Assembly: GCF_022952855.1 (NCBI RefSeq)
Contig: NZ_JALJDX010000221.1
Location: 124,001 to 188,000, forward strand
Length of the DNA: 64,000 nt
DNA from: Pseudomonas sp. RGM2987
Lineage (GTDB): Bacteria; Pseudomonadota; Gammaproteobacteria; Pseudomonadales; Pseudomonadaceae
Direction: 5' to 3'
Part shown: positions 32,657-41,724 of the stretch, in pieces
Layout: each line of letters opens with the position of its first letter
Position numbering within the stretch: the first letter of the stretch is position 1
Made by a program: the position numbers and the translations under genes
The notes under the pieces: model-generated
Told to the model about the DNA's origin: nothing
What the model saw: only the letters and a program-made list of their open reading frames with translations
The model's database searches: none

Positions 32657-33670
32657 ATGGCGGGTTCAGATAAAACAGGTCAGCCCGCGTCCCGGGAGAC
32701 AGTTGTGAGCTTTCGCTATGACGCACTGGACTCGCTGATCGGACGCGACATCCCCGAGGGCAGGGAGCAACGGTTCTACCGGAACGATGAACTGGCGACC
32801 GAGATCCGGGGTTCCGCCAGCAGCACTTTCGTCCGGGCAGAAGGCGTTGTGCTCGCCGAGCGTCAGGCAGGTGCCGGTCCAACACCTGTGTTACTGGCAG
32901 GTGACGAAAAGAACAGCGTGATCGGCGAGGTCAGTTCGCAGGCTGTCAAGGGAATGGCTTATTCACCCTACGGGCATCGCAACCTTGCCCTGCTGGTCGC
33001 CGGCCTGCTGGGGTACAACGGCGAGCGGCGTGAGGCGCAAACCGGGTGGTATCTGTTAGGCAAGGGTTATCGGGTGTTCAACCCGGTCTTGATGCGGTTC
33101 CACAGCCCGGACAATTTGAGTCCGTTCGGGGAAGGTGGGGTGAATGCGTATATGTATTGTGGGGGGGATCCGATTAATAATGTGGATCCGACGGGGCACT
33201 TTATTTTTAGTGCGTTTTCACGAAATTTCAGGAGCCTTATTGGGGTTAGAGTTACTACTGCATCTCCGCGCTTTAAAAATTATCCAGATATTCTTCGAGA
33301 AAACCCTCATAACAGGCCTACAACTATGCATACTTTTAAGCCTGAGCATGTTAAGCAGCTGAAACATAGAATCGAGCTATTAGAGAAAGATCTTAAGGTG
33401 GCTAAACGTCGTAATAACGCAGAAGATGTTGTAGGTCTTGAGCATCAAATACAGGATACCGAAAAGGCCCAAGCGATTGTGAAGGTGGGTGAGAAAGGTA
33501 TTACAAAGTATGGGGCTGATATACTTAAGAAGAATACGGAGGAGCTTGTAAGTCGAAATCTTTACAGGGGGGCGAAAATGTCTAAACAAGCGATGGCTAT
33601 ACGAGAAGCTGGGTGGAAGGCCGAGAATCCATCAAGTGGAAAGAAACAGTGGCAATGGGAACAGACGTAA
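32657..33670 (+). CDS. Short Rhs/TccC-like protein with variable C-terminal tail (copy 1)
   Basis: A 337-aa protein equal to only the last part of an Rhs/TccC toxin. Residues about 15-180 match the repeat-associated core (RYDALDSLIGR, LLGYNGERREAQTGWYLLG, GYRVFNPVLMRFHSPD, YCGGDPINNVDPTGH). After DPTGH the sequence becomes AT-rich and encodes a basic, helical tail of about 160 aa without a recognised toxin motif. There is no large YD-repeat shell and no signal peptide. Its stop overlaps the next Rhs gene (TAATG). ATG 32657 has GGGAG upstream. It may be an orphan cassette or a free TccC-like toxin; the function is unknown. Confidence 0.8.
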   Translation: MAGSDKTGQPASRETVVSFRYDALDSLIGRDIPEGREQRFYRNDELATEIRGSASSTFVRAEGVVLAERQAGAGPTPVLLAGDEKNSVIGEVSSQAVKGMAYSPYGHRNLALLVAGLLGYNGERREAQTGWYLLGKGYRVFNPVLMRFHSPDNLSPFGEGGVNAYMYCGGDPINNVDPTGHFIFSAFSRNFRSLIGVRVTTASPRFKNYPDILRENPHNRPTTMHTFKPEHVKQLKHRIELLEKDLKVAKRRNNAEDVVGLEHQIQDTEKAQAIVKVGEKGITKYGADILKKNTEELVSRNLYRGAKMSKQAMAIREAGWKAENPSSGKKQWQWEQT

Positions 33671-34758
33671 TGGTCCTCAATATTATTAAAAAGGTGGAGA
33701 GTGATTTAGATGAACCCGCTCAATCAGCCTCTGATAAACCTATTGCGGACACCAGCACGTCTGGTGGAACTCTGGTGAGCTTCCACTATGACGCATTGGA
33801 CTCTTTGATCGGACGCGCTACTTCCAACGGCAAGGAGCAACGGTTCTACCGAAACGAAGAGCTGGTGACCGAGATCCGAGGCTCCGCCAGCAGCGCTTTC
33901 GTCCGGGCAGAAGACGTTGTGCTTGCCGAGCGCCAGGAAGATGCGGGTCAAACGTTGCTTCTGCTGGCGAGCGATGAAAAGAACAGCGTGCTATGCGAGG
34001 TCAGTTCGCAGGGCCTCCAGGGCAGTGCTTATTCAGCGTACGGCCATCGCAGTAATGAGCCGTTGGCCGGCAGCCTTTTGGGTTATAACGGCGAGCGGAG
34101 AGAGATGCAGTTCGGTTGGTATGTATTGGGCAATGGCTATCGGGTTTTCAATCCTCGGTTGATGAGGTTCCACAGTCCGGATAATTTGAGCCCGTTTGGT
34201 ACGGGAGGACTGAACGCCTATCAGTATTGTGGTGGCGATCCGATTAATAATGTGGATCCGGCGGGGCACACTTTTATTGGGCGGTTTCTGCGCAGCTTCA
34301 GACCAACTACTGCATCGCCTCCTCCTGGTGCTGGAGAAATCCCCGCCATATTTCTGTCCAGGCCAAAAGCAAACAAGGCAGCGACCTTGGTGCCATTGAG
34401 GATTAAAGATAACAAGCGGGTTCTGCAACAAGCAGCGTTCTATGAACGTGATGTTGAGAGAGCTGAGCTTATGAACTCACCGAACTTGCTTGTTATTAAG
34501 AGTCGAAGGGACGAATTCGTTAATGCGCTTCGGTACGGTGTCAAGCATGTAGGTCAGAAGGTGATTACCAAGCATGCGGTGAAGGAACTTAAGACAAAGC
34601 TAAAGGAGATGGCGTCTATAAGGGATGCAGAGAGAGCGGCAGATAAAGAAATGAGCGACATTAATTATGCTAAATGGTTGCGAAAAATTGCTCTGGAAAA
34701 CTATGACCAACCTCGGCCAGGTCTTGGGCAAACGAGGCTCTTGGGTGCCTACGTTTGA
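33670..34758 (+). CDS. Short Rhs/TccC-like protein with variable C-terminal tail (copy 2)
   Basis: Second 362-aa Rhs/TccC-like protein, clearly duplicated from the first. The core (HYDALDSLIGR through DPAGH) is closely similar, including an identical 24-nt DNA block at the core-tail junction. The tail again starts FLRSFRPTTASP and later has VGQKVITKHAVKELK, distantly matching VGEKGITKYGADILK in copy 1. The N terminus has an extra Asp/Ser-rich leader of about 35 aa. ATG 33670 overlaps the previous stop; ATG 33655 is an alternative. No small immunity-like gene follows before the FemAB-like gene. The tail is AT-richer than the surroundings. Confidence 0.8.
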   Translation: MVLNIIKKVESDLDEPAQSASDKPIADTSTSGGTLVSFHYDALDSLIGRATSNGKEQRFYRNEELVTEIRGSASSAFVRAEDVVLAERQEDAGQTLLLLASDEKNSVLCEVSSQGLQGSAYSAYGHRSNEPLAGSLLGYNGERREMQFGWYVLGNGYRVFNPRLMRFHSPDNLSPFGTGGLNAYQYCGGDPINNVDPAGHTFIGRFLRSFRPTTASPPPGAGEIPAIFLSRPKANKAATLVPLRIKDNKRVLQQAAFYERDVERAELMNSPNLLVIKSRRDEFVNALRYGVKHVGQKVITKHAVKELKTKLKEMASIRDAERAADKEMSDINYAKWLRKIALENYDQPRPGLGQTRLLGAYV

Positions 34759-34918
34759 TGGTTTCGGATAATCAACTGTTCGGAGTGGATGGCAACGAGT
34801 TGCCTATCGCTTCCCAAACCGGGCGATTTCATCCGGCCTGAAGACTTTTATGTTTTTCTGCCCATTCTCTCCAGATCGGTGATACTCCCCCCATACGCCG
34901 CTGGATGCCGGGAACCCC

Positions 34919-36298
34919 ATGCCGCTTCACATACTGGACAATCTATCCACCATCACGCCCCAGGAGTGGGACGCGCTGGTGCCCGCCAATCAACCGTTCC
35001 TGCGCCACGCCTTCCTCAGCACCCTGGAAGACAGCGCCAGCCTCGGCCCGCAGTCCGGCTGGCAGGCCGAGCATCTGTTGCACATCGAGGACGGGCGTTT
35101 GCGGGCGGCCTTGCCCAGTTATCGCAAGTGGCATTCCTACGGTGAGTACGTGTTCGATCACGGCTGGGCCGACGCCTGTGCCCGGGCCGGGATTGATTAC
35201 TATCCCAAGCTGCTGACAGCGGTGCCGTTCAGTCCAGTCAGTGGCCCACGGCTGTTGGCGGCTGGGGCAGAGGATGGTCTGGAACTGCTGGGCAACCTGC
35301 CGGGGTATCTGGAAGTCGAAGGGCTTTCCAGCGCCCACATCAACTTCACCGATGCGTTCACCGACGCCGCGCTGGCCGGGCAGGAGGGTTGGCTGCAGCG
35401 GATCGGTTGTCAGTATCACTGGCAGAATCGCGGTTATCGCGACTTCCAGGACTTTCTCGATGCGCTCAGTTCCCGCAAGCGCAAGCAGATGCGCAAGGAG
35501 CGCGAGCAGGTGGCGGGGCAGGGCATCGAGTTCGAATGGCTCGAAGGCCATCAACTGGACGAGGCGCAGTGGGATTTTGTCTACGCCTGTTACGCCAACA
35601 CTTATGCGGTGCGTCGGCAGGCGCCGTACCTCACCCGGGCGTTTTTCAGCCTACTGGCCGAGCGCATGCCCGAGGCGATCCGCGTGGTGCTTGCCAAGCA
35701 AGGTTCACGGCCGGTGGCGATGGCGTTCAGCCTGGTGGGGGGTGACAGTTTCTATGGGCGGTATTGGGGCTGCCTGGCGGAGTTTGACCGCCTGCACTTC
35801 GAGACCTGTTTTTACCAAGGGATGGACTACGCGATTGCCCACGGCTTGCAGCGCTTCGACGCCGGCGCCCAAGGCGAGCATAAGCTGATTCGTGGGTTCG
35901 AGCCGGTGATTACCCGCTCGTGGCATTACTTGCGCCATCCGGGGTTGAAGGCGGCGGTGGCGGATTTCCTGGCGCGCGAGCATGAGGGGGTGCTGGCGTA
36001 TGCCGAAGAGGCGAGGGCGGCGCTGCCTTATCGGCAGGGTTGGTGGTGTTCGATCTATTCAATCAATCCCCACAAACCCACCCGTCTGATGCTGCCAAAG
36101 CCGCGCATACAACCCGCCGTGCGCCAGCAGTTCGGCGTGGCTGCCGGTTTCGGCGATGCGGCCATTCTCCAGGACTACCAAGCGGTCCATCCGCGCGATG
36201 GTGGAAAGGCGGTGGGCAATGGCGATCACAGTCTTGCCTTGCATCAGCGTCTCGAGACTTTCCTGGATCGCCGCTTCGACTTCCGAGTCCAGCGCTGA
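34919..36298 (+). CDS. FemAB/GNAT-like acyltransferase (COG3146) with antisense-overlap tail
   Basis: The first 375 or so residues match the COG3146/DUF482 'peptidogalycan biosynthesis' family with a GNAT-like fold (LSSRKRKQMRKERE, YANTYAVRRQAPYLTRAFF, DAGAQGEHKLIRGFEPV). The usual protein ends near LPYRQG, at about 36035. Here the frame continues to 36298, and the last 80 codons are the antisense of the convergent ABC exporter gene. Either the native stop was lost or this strain carries a longer tail. The added residues show no domain. Its cellular role is not established. Confidence 0.75.
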   Translation: MPLHILDNLSTITPQEWDALVPANQPFLRHAFLSTLEDSASLGPQSGWQAEHLLHIEDGRLRAALPSYRKWHSYGEYVFDHGWADACARAGIDYYPKLLTAVPFSPVSGPRLLAAGAEDGLELLGNLPGYLEVEGLSSAHINFTDAFTDAALAGQEGWLQRIGCQYHWQNRGYRDFQDFLDALSSRKRKQMRKEREQVAGQGIEFEWLEGHQLDEAQWDFVYACYANTYAVRRQAPYLTRAFFSLLAERMPEAIRVVLAKQGSRPVAMAFSLVGGDSFYGRYWGCLAEFDRLHFETCFYQGMDYAIAHGLQRFDAGAQGEHKLIRGFEPVITRSWHYLRHPGLKAAVADFLAREHEGVLAYAEEARAALPYRQGWWCSIYSINPHKPTRLMLPKPRIQPAVRQQFGVAAGFGDAAILQDYQAVHPRDGGKAVGNGDHSLALHQRLETFLDRRFDFRVQR

Positions 36299-37891
36299 CG
36301 TCGCTTCGTCCATGATCAGGATCGGCGCATCCTTGAGCAGCACTCGCGCAATAGCGATGCGCTGGCGCTGGCCGCCGGACAGTTTCACCCCGCGCTCGCC
36401 CACGTGGGCATCGAAGCCGGTGCGCCCCTCGGCGTCCGACAGCAACGGGATGAACTCATCGGCGCGGGCCTTGTGCACCGCTTCCCAGAGTTGCGCATCG
36501 CTGGCGTCGGGTTTGCCATAGAGCAGGTTGTCGCGAATCGAGCGGTGCAGCAGCGAGGTGTCCTGGGTGATCATGCCGATGCGCTCGCGCAAGCTTTCCT
36601 GGCTGACTTCGGCGATGTCCTGGCCGTCGATCAGAATCCGCCCGCCTTGCACGTCATAGAGGCGCAGCAGCAGGTTGACCAGGGTGGATTTGCCCGCGCC
36701 GGACGGGCCGATCAGGCCGATTTTCTCGCCGGGCTTGATGGTCAGATTGAGATCGCTGATCACCCCGCTTTTCTTGCCGTAGTGGAAGTCCACATGCTCG
36801 AAGCGCACCTCACCACGGGCCACCGCCAGGGGCTTGGCCTGGTCGCGGTCGGTGACGCTGACCGGCTGGGCGATGGTCTCCAGGCCGTCCTGGACCATGC
36901 CGATGTTTTCGAAGATGCCGTTGACCACCCACATGATCCAGCCGGACATATTGACGATGCGGATCACCAGGCCGGTGGCCAGGGCAATCGCGCCGACGCT
37001 GATCAGCGACTGTGTCCACAGCCACAGCGCCAGGCCGGTGGTGCCGACGATCAGCAGCCCGTTCATGCTGGTGATGACCACGTCCATGCTGGTCACTACA
37101 CGACCGGCCAACTGGGCTTTTTCGGTCTGCTCCTGGATCGCCTCACGGGCGTATTGCTGTTCGAAATGGGTGTGGGCGAACAGCTTCAGCGTGGTGATGT
37201 TGGTGTAGCCATCGACAATCCGGCCCATGAGTTTGGAGCGGGCGTCGGACGACACCACCGAGCGTTCCTTGACCCTCGGCACGAAGTAGCAGAGTGCACC
37301 GATGTACGCGGCGATCCACATCAACAGCGGGATCATCAAGCGCCAGTCGGCTTCGGCGAACAGCACCAGCGAGCTGACGGCGTAGATCAGCACGTGCCAC
37401 AGCGCGTCCACGGCCTGTACGGCTGAGTCGCGCAGGGAGTTGCCGGTCTGCATGATGCGCTGGGCGATGCGCCCGGCGAAGTCGTTCTGGAAGAAGTTCA
37501 GGCTCTGCTTGAGCACGTAGCTGTGGTTCTGCCAGCGGATCAGGCTGGTCATGCCGGGGCTCAGGGTCTGATGCACCAGCAGATCGTGCAGGGCCACGAA
37601 GATCGGCCGGAAGATCAGCGCCACCACGGCCATCCAGGCCAGCTCAAGGCCGTGGATCTTGAAGAAGTCGACGTTGGGCGTGCCTTGAGTCAGGTCGATG
37701 ATGCGGCTCAGGTAGCTGAACAGCGCCACCTCGATCAGCGCACCGATCAGGCCCACCACCAGCAGCACGGCGAAGCTGGGCCAGACTTGTTTCAGGTAAT
37801 AGGTGTAGAAGGGCAGGACGCGGTTCGGCGGGGCCGAACTCGGGGCGTCGCGGAAGATGTCGATCAGTTTTTCGAAACGGCGGTAAACCAT
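36059..37891 (-). CDS. ABC exporter, fused permease and ATPase
   Basis: A 610-aa half-transporter (MsbA/MdlB-like). An N-terminal membrane domain has six helices (the first is PSFAVLLVVGLIGALIEVAL) and is followed by an ABC domain with Walker A GPSGAGKST near residue 393, signature LSGGQ, Walker B ILIMDEATSALDSE and the switch His in AIAHRLST. It would dimerise in the inner membrane and export a lipid, peptide or drug; the substrate is unknown. Its C-terminal 80 codons overlap the convergent FemAB-like frame. The normal C terminus LWQHQTGGF is intact, so this reading is reliable. Confidence 0.92.
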   Translation of the reverse strand: MVYRRFEKLIDIFRDAPSSAPPNRVLPFYTYYLKQVWPSFAVLLVVGLIGALIEVALFSYLSRIIDLTQGTPNVDFFKIHGLELAWMAVVALIFRPIFVALHDLLVHQTLSPGMTSLIRWQNHSYVLKQSLNFFQNDFAGRIAQRIMQTGNSLRDSAVQAVDALWHVLIYAVSSLVLFAEADWRLMIPLLMWIAAYIGALCYFVPRVKERSVVSSDARSKLMGRIVDGYTNITTLKLFAHTHFEQQYAREAIQEQTEKAQLAGRVVTSMDVVITSMNGLLIVGTTGLALWLWTQSLISVGAIALATGLVIRIVNMSGWIMWVVNGIFENIGMVQDGLETIAQPVSVTDRDQAKPLAVARGEVRFEHVDFHYGKKSGVISDLNLTIKPGEKIGLIGPSGAGKSTLVNLLLRLYDVQGGRILIDGQDIAEVSQESLRERIGMITQDTSLLHRSIRDNLLYGKPDASDAQLWEAVHKARADEFIPLLSDAEGRTGFDAHVGERGVKLSGGQRQRIAIARVLLKDAPILIMDEATSALDSEVEAAIQESLETLMQGKTVIAIAHRLSTIARMDRLVVLENGRIAETGSHAELLAHGGLYARLWQHQTGGFVGID

Positions 37892-37974
37892 GGGTCACTA
37901 GCCCGGGCAGGGCTCTCCTTTTCTGCTGTGAGCGGCGCGCGATTGCCGTCGCCGCTCAGGCTTGCCCTGTGGGT

Positions 37975-38538
37975 TCAGTCGATGCGCTTGGCCGACTTGA
38001 TGATCACAGGGTCGATCGGCACGTTTTGCATGCCTTGTTTGGTGGTGGTCTGGGAGTTGACGATGATGTCCACTACGTCCATGCCCTTGACCACCTTGGC
38101 GAAGACCGCGTAGCCGGCGTCACGGCCCGGGTCGAGGAAGGCGTTGTCGGCCACGTTGATGAAGAACTGGCTGGTGGCCGAGTTCGGATCGGAAGTACGG
38201 GCCATCGACAGTGTGCCGCGCACGTTATGCAGGCCGTTGCTGGCTTCGTTCTTGATCGGCGCCTTGGTGTCTTTCTGCTGCATCTGCTGGGTGAAGCCAC
38301 CGCCCTGGGCCATGAAGCCTGGAATTACCCGGTGGAAGATCGTGTTGTTGTAGAAGCCGCTGTCCACGTACTCCAGAAAGTTCTTGCTACTGATGGGCGC
38401 CTTGACCGGGTCCAGTTCGATTTCGATCTGGCCGTTGGTGGTGTCCAGCAGTACGTGGGGGGCCTTGGCAGGTTGTGCGGCCATCAGGTTGGCAGCAAAC
38501 AGCACGGTACCGGCGGCGAGGGCAATCTTTTTCAGCAT
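37975..38538 (-). CDS. ppiA: Periplasmic peptidyl-prolyl cis-trans isomerase (cyclophilin)
   Basis: A 187-aa cyclophilin-type isomerase with a signal peptide (LALAAG-like core, cleavage near AQPAKA), hence periplasmic. Active-site blocks are visible: FHRVIPGFMAQGGGFT (Arg, Phe, Met, Gln) and TSQFFINVADNAFLD. The GYAVFAKVVKGMDVVD stretch completes the fold. It accelerates proline isomerisation in exported proteins. It follows the alpha/beta hydrolase by only 3 nt, so the two form an operon. Confidence 0.93.
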   Translation of the reverse strand: MLKKIALAAGTVLFAANLMAAQPAKAPHVLLDTTNGQIEIELDPVKAPISSKNFLEYVDSGFYNNTIFHRVIPGFMAQGGGFTQQMQQKDTKAPIKNEASNGLHNVRGTLSMARTSDPNSATSQFFINVADNAFLDPGRDAGYAVFAKVVKGMDVVDIIVNSQTTTKQGMQNVPIDPVIIKSAKRID

Positions 38539-38541
38539 GGG

Positions 38542-39345
38542 TCAGTGATCCTGAGTGGTGGAATCGGTTGCGGTCAAAAATTCGAGCAGGGTCTGGTTGA
38601 AACGTTCGGGTTGATCCAGGGGGGTAGCGTGCCGTGAATCGGCGATGACCGCCAGCCGTGCGTTGGGTAGCTGCTTTACATAGGCTTCTTTCAGCGCCAC
38701 CGGGGTGTAGTCGTGCTCGGCGCAGACGACGAGGGTTGGACAGGTGACCTGCGACAGTCGTTCCTGTACACCCCAGCCCACGATGGCGTCGAAACTGGCG
38801 AGATAAGCATGTTTGTCGTTCTTTGCCCAGCGCCGGGCCATTTCCAGGCGTAACTCGGATTGTCCGGGCTTGGGGAACAACTTGGCGCCCAAGGCCTTGC
38901 CGATGCTTTCCAGGCTGAGCAGGCGCATCAGGCTCCAGCGCTTGAACCATTGCCAGCGATCGTCGAGGGTGCGGACTTTGACTTCGGGCGCGCTGTTGAC
39001 GATGCACAGGCTCTTGACTCGCCGGGGTTCATCCACCGCCAGTTGAAAGCAGATCATCCCGCCCATGGACCAGCCCACCAGGTGCACCGGCCCCAGGCCA
39101 AGGTGCTCGATCAGGGCCAGCAGGTCAGCGCTGAAACCTTCGATGCTGTAGCGCTCACGGGGTTTATCGGAGCGCCCATGGCCGCGTACATCCACCACGA
39201 CCAAGTGGTAGTGGGTCGACAATACCGGGATCTGTTTTTCCCAATCCCGGGTGCTGGAACCCAACCCGTGGACCAGCACCAAAGGCGCGCCGTGGCCATA
39301 TTCTTCGTAGTGCAGGTTGCAATCTTCGTGGACGAAATAGGCCAT
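38542..39345 (-). CDS. Alpha/beta hydrolase
   Basis: A 267-aa alpha/beta-hydrolase-fold protein. Oxyanion segment LVLVHGLGSSTRDW, nucleophile elbow GWSMGG, an Asp in VVCAEHDYTPV and a His in IADSRHATPLDQPERFN give the full Ser-Asp-His set. No signal peptide is seen, so it is cytoplasmic. The substrate (ester, lactone or other) is not indicated. It lies between a LysR regulator gene 14 nt upstream and ppiA 3 nt downstream, all on the same strand, and may be part of one transcript. Confidence 0.88.
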   Translation of the reverse strand: MAYFVHEDCNLHYEEYGHGAPLVLVHGLGSSTRDWEKQIPVLSTHYHLVVVDVRGHGRSDKPRERYSIEGFSADLLALIEHLGLGPVHLVGWSMGGMICFQLAVDEPRRVKSLCIVNSAPEVKVRTLDDRWQWFKRWSLMRLLSLESIGKALGAKLFPKPGQSELRLEMARRWAKNDKHAYLASFDAIVGWGVQERLSQVTCPTLVVCAEHDYTPVALKEAYVKQLPNARLAVIADSRHATPLDQPERFNQTLLEFLTATDSTTQDH

Positions 39346-39359
39346 CGGCGAAATCCTTG

Positions 39360-40283
39360 TCAGGCTTGTTCAGGGGCGGCGAACGGCGCATCCAGCGGCG
39401 CAGTGTCGAAGGTGCGCAGCAGTTCGATGAGGATCTGCGTGGCTGGCCCCAGGGGTTTTTCCTTGTTCGAAAACAGATAGAAGGTCGAGTTGCGGCTGCC
39501 CCCTTGCTCCAAGGGTAGACGCTTGAGCAGGCCTTCCTTGAGTTCCCGTTCGATCATGTGCCGGGGCAGCCAGGCGAAGCCCAGGCCGCTGCCGACGAAG
39601 GTCGCGGCGGTTGCCAGGCTGCCCACGGTCCAGCGCTGTTCGGCGCCCAGCCAGCCGACATCGCGCGGTTGCTGGCGACCGGAGTCGCGGATCACCACTT
39701 GCAACTGGCTTTCCAGGTCCTGGAAGTTCAGCTCGCGGTTGAGGCGGTGCAGGGCGTGTTCGGGATGGGCCACCGCGACGAACTCCACGTCGCTCAACTC
39801 CGCGCCCAGGTAGCCGGGGATGCTGAAGCCGCTGATCGCCAGGTCGGCCACGCCTTCAAGCAGCACTTCTTCGACCCCCGACAAGACCTCTTCGCGCAGG
39901 CGCACCCGGCAACCGCGGCTTTGCGGCATGAAGGCGGTCAAGGCGCGCACGAGGCGGGCGTTGGGGTAGGCGGCGTCGACCACCAGCCGTACTTCCGCTT
40001 CCCAGCCCTGTTCCATATGGTGGGCCAGGTCTTCCAGTTGGCTGGCCTGTTTCACCAGTTGCCGGGAACGGCGCAACAGCACGCCGCCGGCTTCGGTCAG
40101 CACCGCCTTGCGCCCGTCGATGCGCAGCAACGGCACGCCGAGCTGATCCTGCATGCGGGCCACGGTATAGCTGACCGATGACTGGGAGCGATGCAACACT
40201 TCAGCTGCCTGGGCGAAACCGCCATGGTCCACCACGGCCTGCAACGTTCGCCATTGATCAAGGGTCACGCGGGGCGCTTTCAC
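39360..40283 (-). CDS. LysR family transcriptional regulator
   Basis: A 307-aa LysR regulator. The N-terminal winged helix-turn-helix (TLDQWRTLQAVVDHGGFAQA, SSVSYTVARMQDQLGVPLL) is followed by the co-inducer domain. It is divergent from a small secreted protein whose start lies 50 nt away, and co-directional with the hydrolase and ppiA genes downstream. Its targets and effector are unknown; the 50-nt divergent gap is short for a full LysR control region. Confidence 0.9.
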   Translation of the reverse strand: MKAPRVTLDQWRTLQAVVDHGGFAQAAEVLHRSQSSVSYTVARMQDQLGVPLLRIDGRKAVLTEAGGVLLRRSRQLVKQASQLEDLAHHMEQGWEAEVRLVVDAAYPNARLVRALTAFMPQSRGCRVRLREEVLSGVEEVLLEGVADLAISGFSIPGYLGAELSDVEFVAVAHPEHALHRLNRELNFQDLESQLQVVIRDSGRQQPRDVGWLGAEQRWTVGSLATAATFVGSGLGFAWLPRHMIERELKEGLLKRLPLEQGGSRNSTFYLFSNKEKPLGPATQILIELLRTFDTAPLDAPFAAPEQA

Positions 40284-40333
40284 ATTGAGCTCCTCTTGTC
40301 CTAAGCTGGCGGTCCCCTGGTGGAGACTGCCGA

Positions 40334-40648
40334 ATGAAGAAAATCTGTTGCGCGGTACTGGCCTTGCTGCCGCTGACTGCCTTTGCCTACCCGATCGACG
40401 TGGAAAAACACCTCAACGGGCTGAGCATCGACTACAACGCCTATGACACCGACGCCGACATCGGTTCGATCCAGGTCAACAACTACGGCAACACCGACGC
40501 GGCCTGCACCGTGGTGTTCCGCAACGGACCCGAAGCGCCGCGCACCCGCAAGATCGAAGTCGCCGCCGGCAAGTTCAAGAACGCCACGGCCAAATTCAAT
40601 CGCAACATCATCAAGCTGCGCATCGTATTGACCTGCCAGCCGAAATAG
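40334..40648 (+). CDS. Small secreted protein, hypothetical
   Basis: A 104-aa protein with a signal peptide (KKICCAVLALLPLTAFAYP, cleavage near residue 18) and a compact, probably beta-rich mature part with two Cys (AACTVVF and LTCQPK) that could form a disulfide in the periplasm. Related Pseudomonas proteins are sometimes mislabelled 3-phosphoglycerate kinase, which nothing here supports. It is divergent from the LysR gene, and a weak hairpin without a T-run follows the stop. Confidence 0.75.
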   Translation: MKKICCAVLALLPLTAFAYPIDVEKHLNGLSIDYNAYDTDADIGSIQVNNYGNTDAACTVVFRNGPEAPRTRKIEVAAGKFKNATAKFNRNIIKLRIVLTCQPK

Positions 40649-40798
40649 CCCGGCGGCGGAGCACTGCGCAACGCATGCTCCGCTTATAAACGAATTTATC
40701 GATGCTTTGCAGCAATTATTTGCGCTTTTTCATCGATACGACCGCGTTTAACCTTCACTCCATCGACTTACAACATTCTCAGATGGAGCCTACATCCC

Positions 40799-41398
40799 AT
40801 GTCCCGCGTTCTGATCATCGAAAGCAGTGCCCGCCAGCAAGACTCGGTTTCCCGTCAACTGACCCAGACCTTCATCAGCCAGTGGAAAGCCGCACACCCG
40901 TCCGACGAAATCAGCGTGCGTGACCTGGCGATCAATCCGGTCCCGCACCTGGATGCTCATCTGCTGGGTGGCTGGATGAAGCCCGCCGAGCAGCGCAACG
41001 ACATCGAAAACGCTTCGCTGGAGCGCTCCAACGAGCTGACCGATGAGTTGCTGGCCGCCGACGTGCTGGTGATGGCCGCGCCGATGTACAACTTCGCCAT
41101 CCCCAGTACCTTGAAAGCCTGGCTCGACCACGTGCTGCGTGCCGGCGTGACCTTCAAATACACCCCGACCGGCCCCCAAGGTCTGTTGACCGGCAAGCGC
41201 GCCTTTGTGCTGACCGCCCGCGGCGGCATCCATGCCGGTGGCAGCACGGACCATCAGGAACCGTACCTGCGTCAGGTCATGGCCTTCATCGGTATCCACG
41301 ACGTGACCTTCATCCATGCCGAAGGCATGAACCTGGGCGGCGATTTCCAGGAGAAGGGCATGAATCAGGCCAACGCCCAACTGGCCCAGGTCGCCTGA
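40799..41398 (+). CDS. azoR: FMN-dependent NADH-azoreductase
   Basis: Flavodoxin-fold quinone/azo reductase of 199 aa. The FMN phosphate loop is in IIESSARQQDSVSRQL, the second flavin-binding block is MAAPMYNFAIPSTLKAWLDH, and the third is LTARGGIHAGG. It performs two-electron reduction of quinones and azo compounds in the cytoplasm as a homodimer. The upstream 150 bases contain an inverted pair ATCGATG (40698) and CATCGAT (40731), which could be a regulator site. A terminator follows, so the gene is monocistronic. Confidence 0.92.
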   Translation: MSRVLIIESSARQQDSVSRQLTQTFISQWKAAHPSDEISVRDLAINPVPHLDAHLLGGWMKPAEQRNDIENASLERSNELTDELLAADVLVMAAPMYNFAIPSTLKAWLDHVLRAGVTFKYTPTGPQGLLTGKRAFVLTARGGIHAGGSTDHQEPYLRQVMAFIGIHDVTFIHAEGMNLGGDFQEKGMNQANAQLAQVA

Positions 41399-41505
41399 TC
41401 CGTTAATCCTCGGGTAATCGCCAGGTGGTCTAGTGGCCTGGCGCTTCCCTTCAAACCGTTTTGCGCATCGAACCTCCCTTTGCACTTGTTGCTCCTGAGT
41501 GCCGT

Positions 41506-41544
41506 AGCCCGATTGAACGCTTTAGCGAGATCGGGCTTTTTTTT
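41506..41544 (+). terminator. Rho-independent terminator after azoR
   Basis: AGCCCGAT (41506-41513) pairs with ATCGGGCT (41530-41537) across a loop that itself has a small stem, and T residues follow. It lies about 110 nt past the azoR stop. Confidence 0.8.
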
Positions 41545-41589
41545 GCCCGCGATTCCACTCACACAGCCCCCCTGTAGAAGAAGCCCCCT

Positions 41590-41682
41590 CTGTGGGAGCG
41601 AGCCTGCTCGCGATAGCGTCGGTTGAGCCAGCACCTTTGTTGACTGACACACCGCCATCGCGAGCAAACTCGCCCCCACCGC
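41590..41682. repeat. Paired REP element (family A, one arm degenerate)
   Basis: GTGGGAGCGAGCCTGCTC facing a partly decayed complement (CGAGCAAACTCGCCCCCAC), in the gap between azoR and the DMT transporter. Confidence 0.85.
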
Positions 41683-41724
41683 TCAAACCCGCTATCTTCG
41701 CCGCCATTCGAAACCGGGGGGCGT

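Noticed and set aside
37920..37972. Stem TGAGCGGC/GCCGCTCA between the ABC exporter and ppiA as a terminator
   Set aside because: No T-run on either strand; it could be a weak hairpin only.
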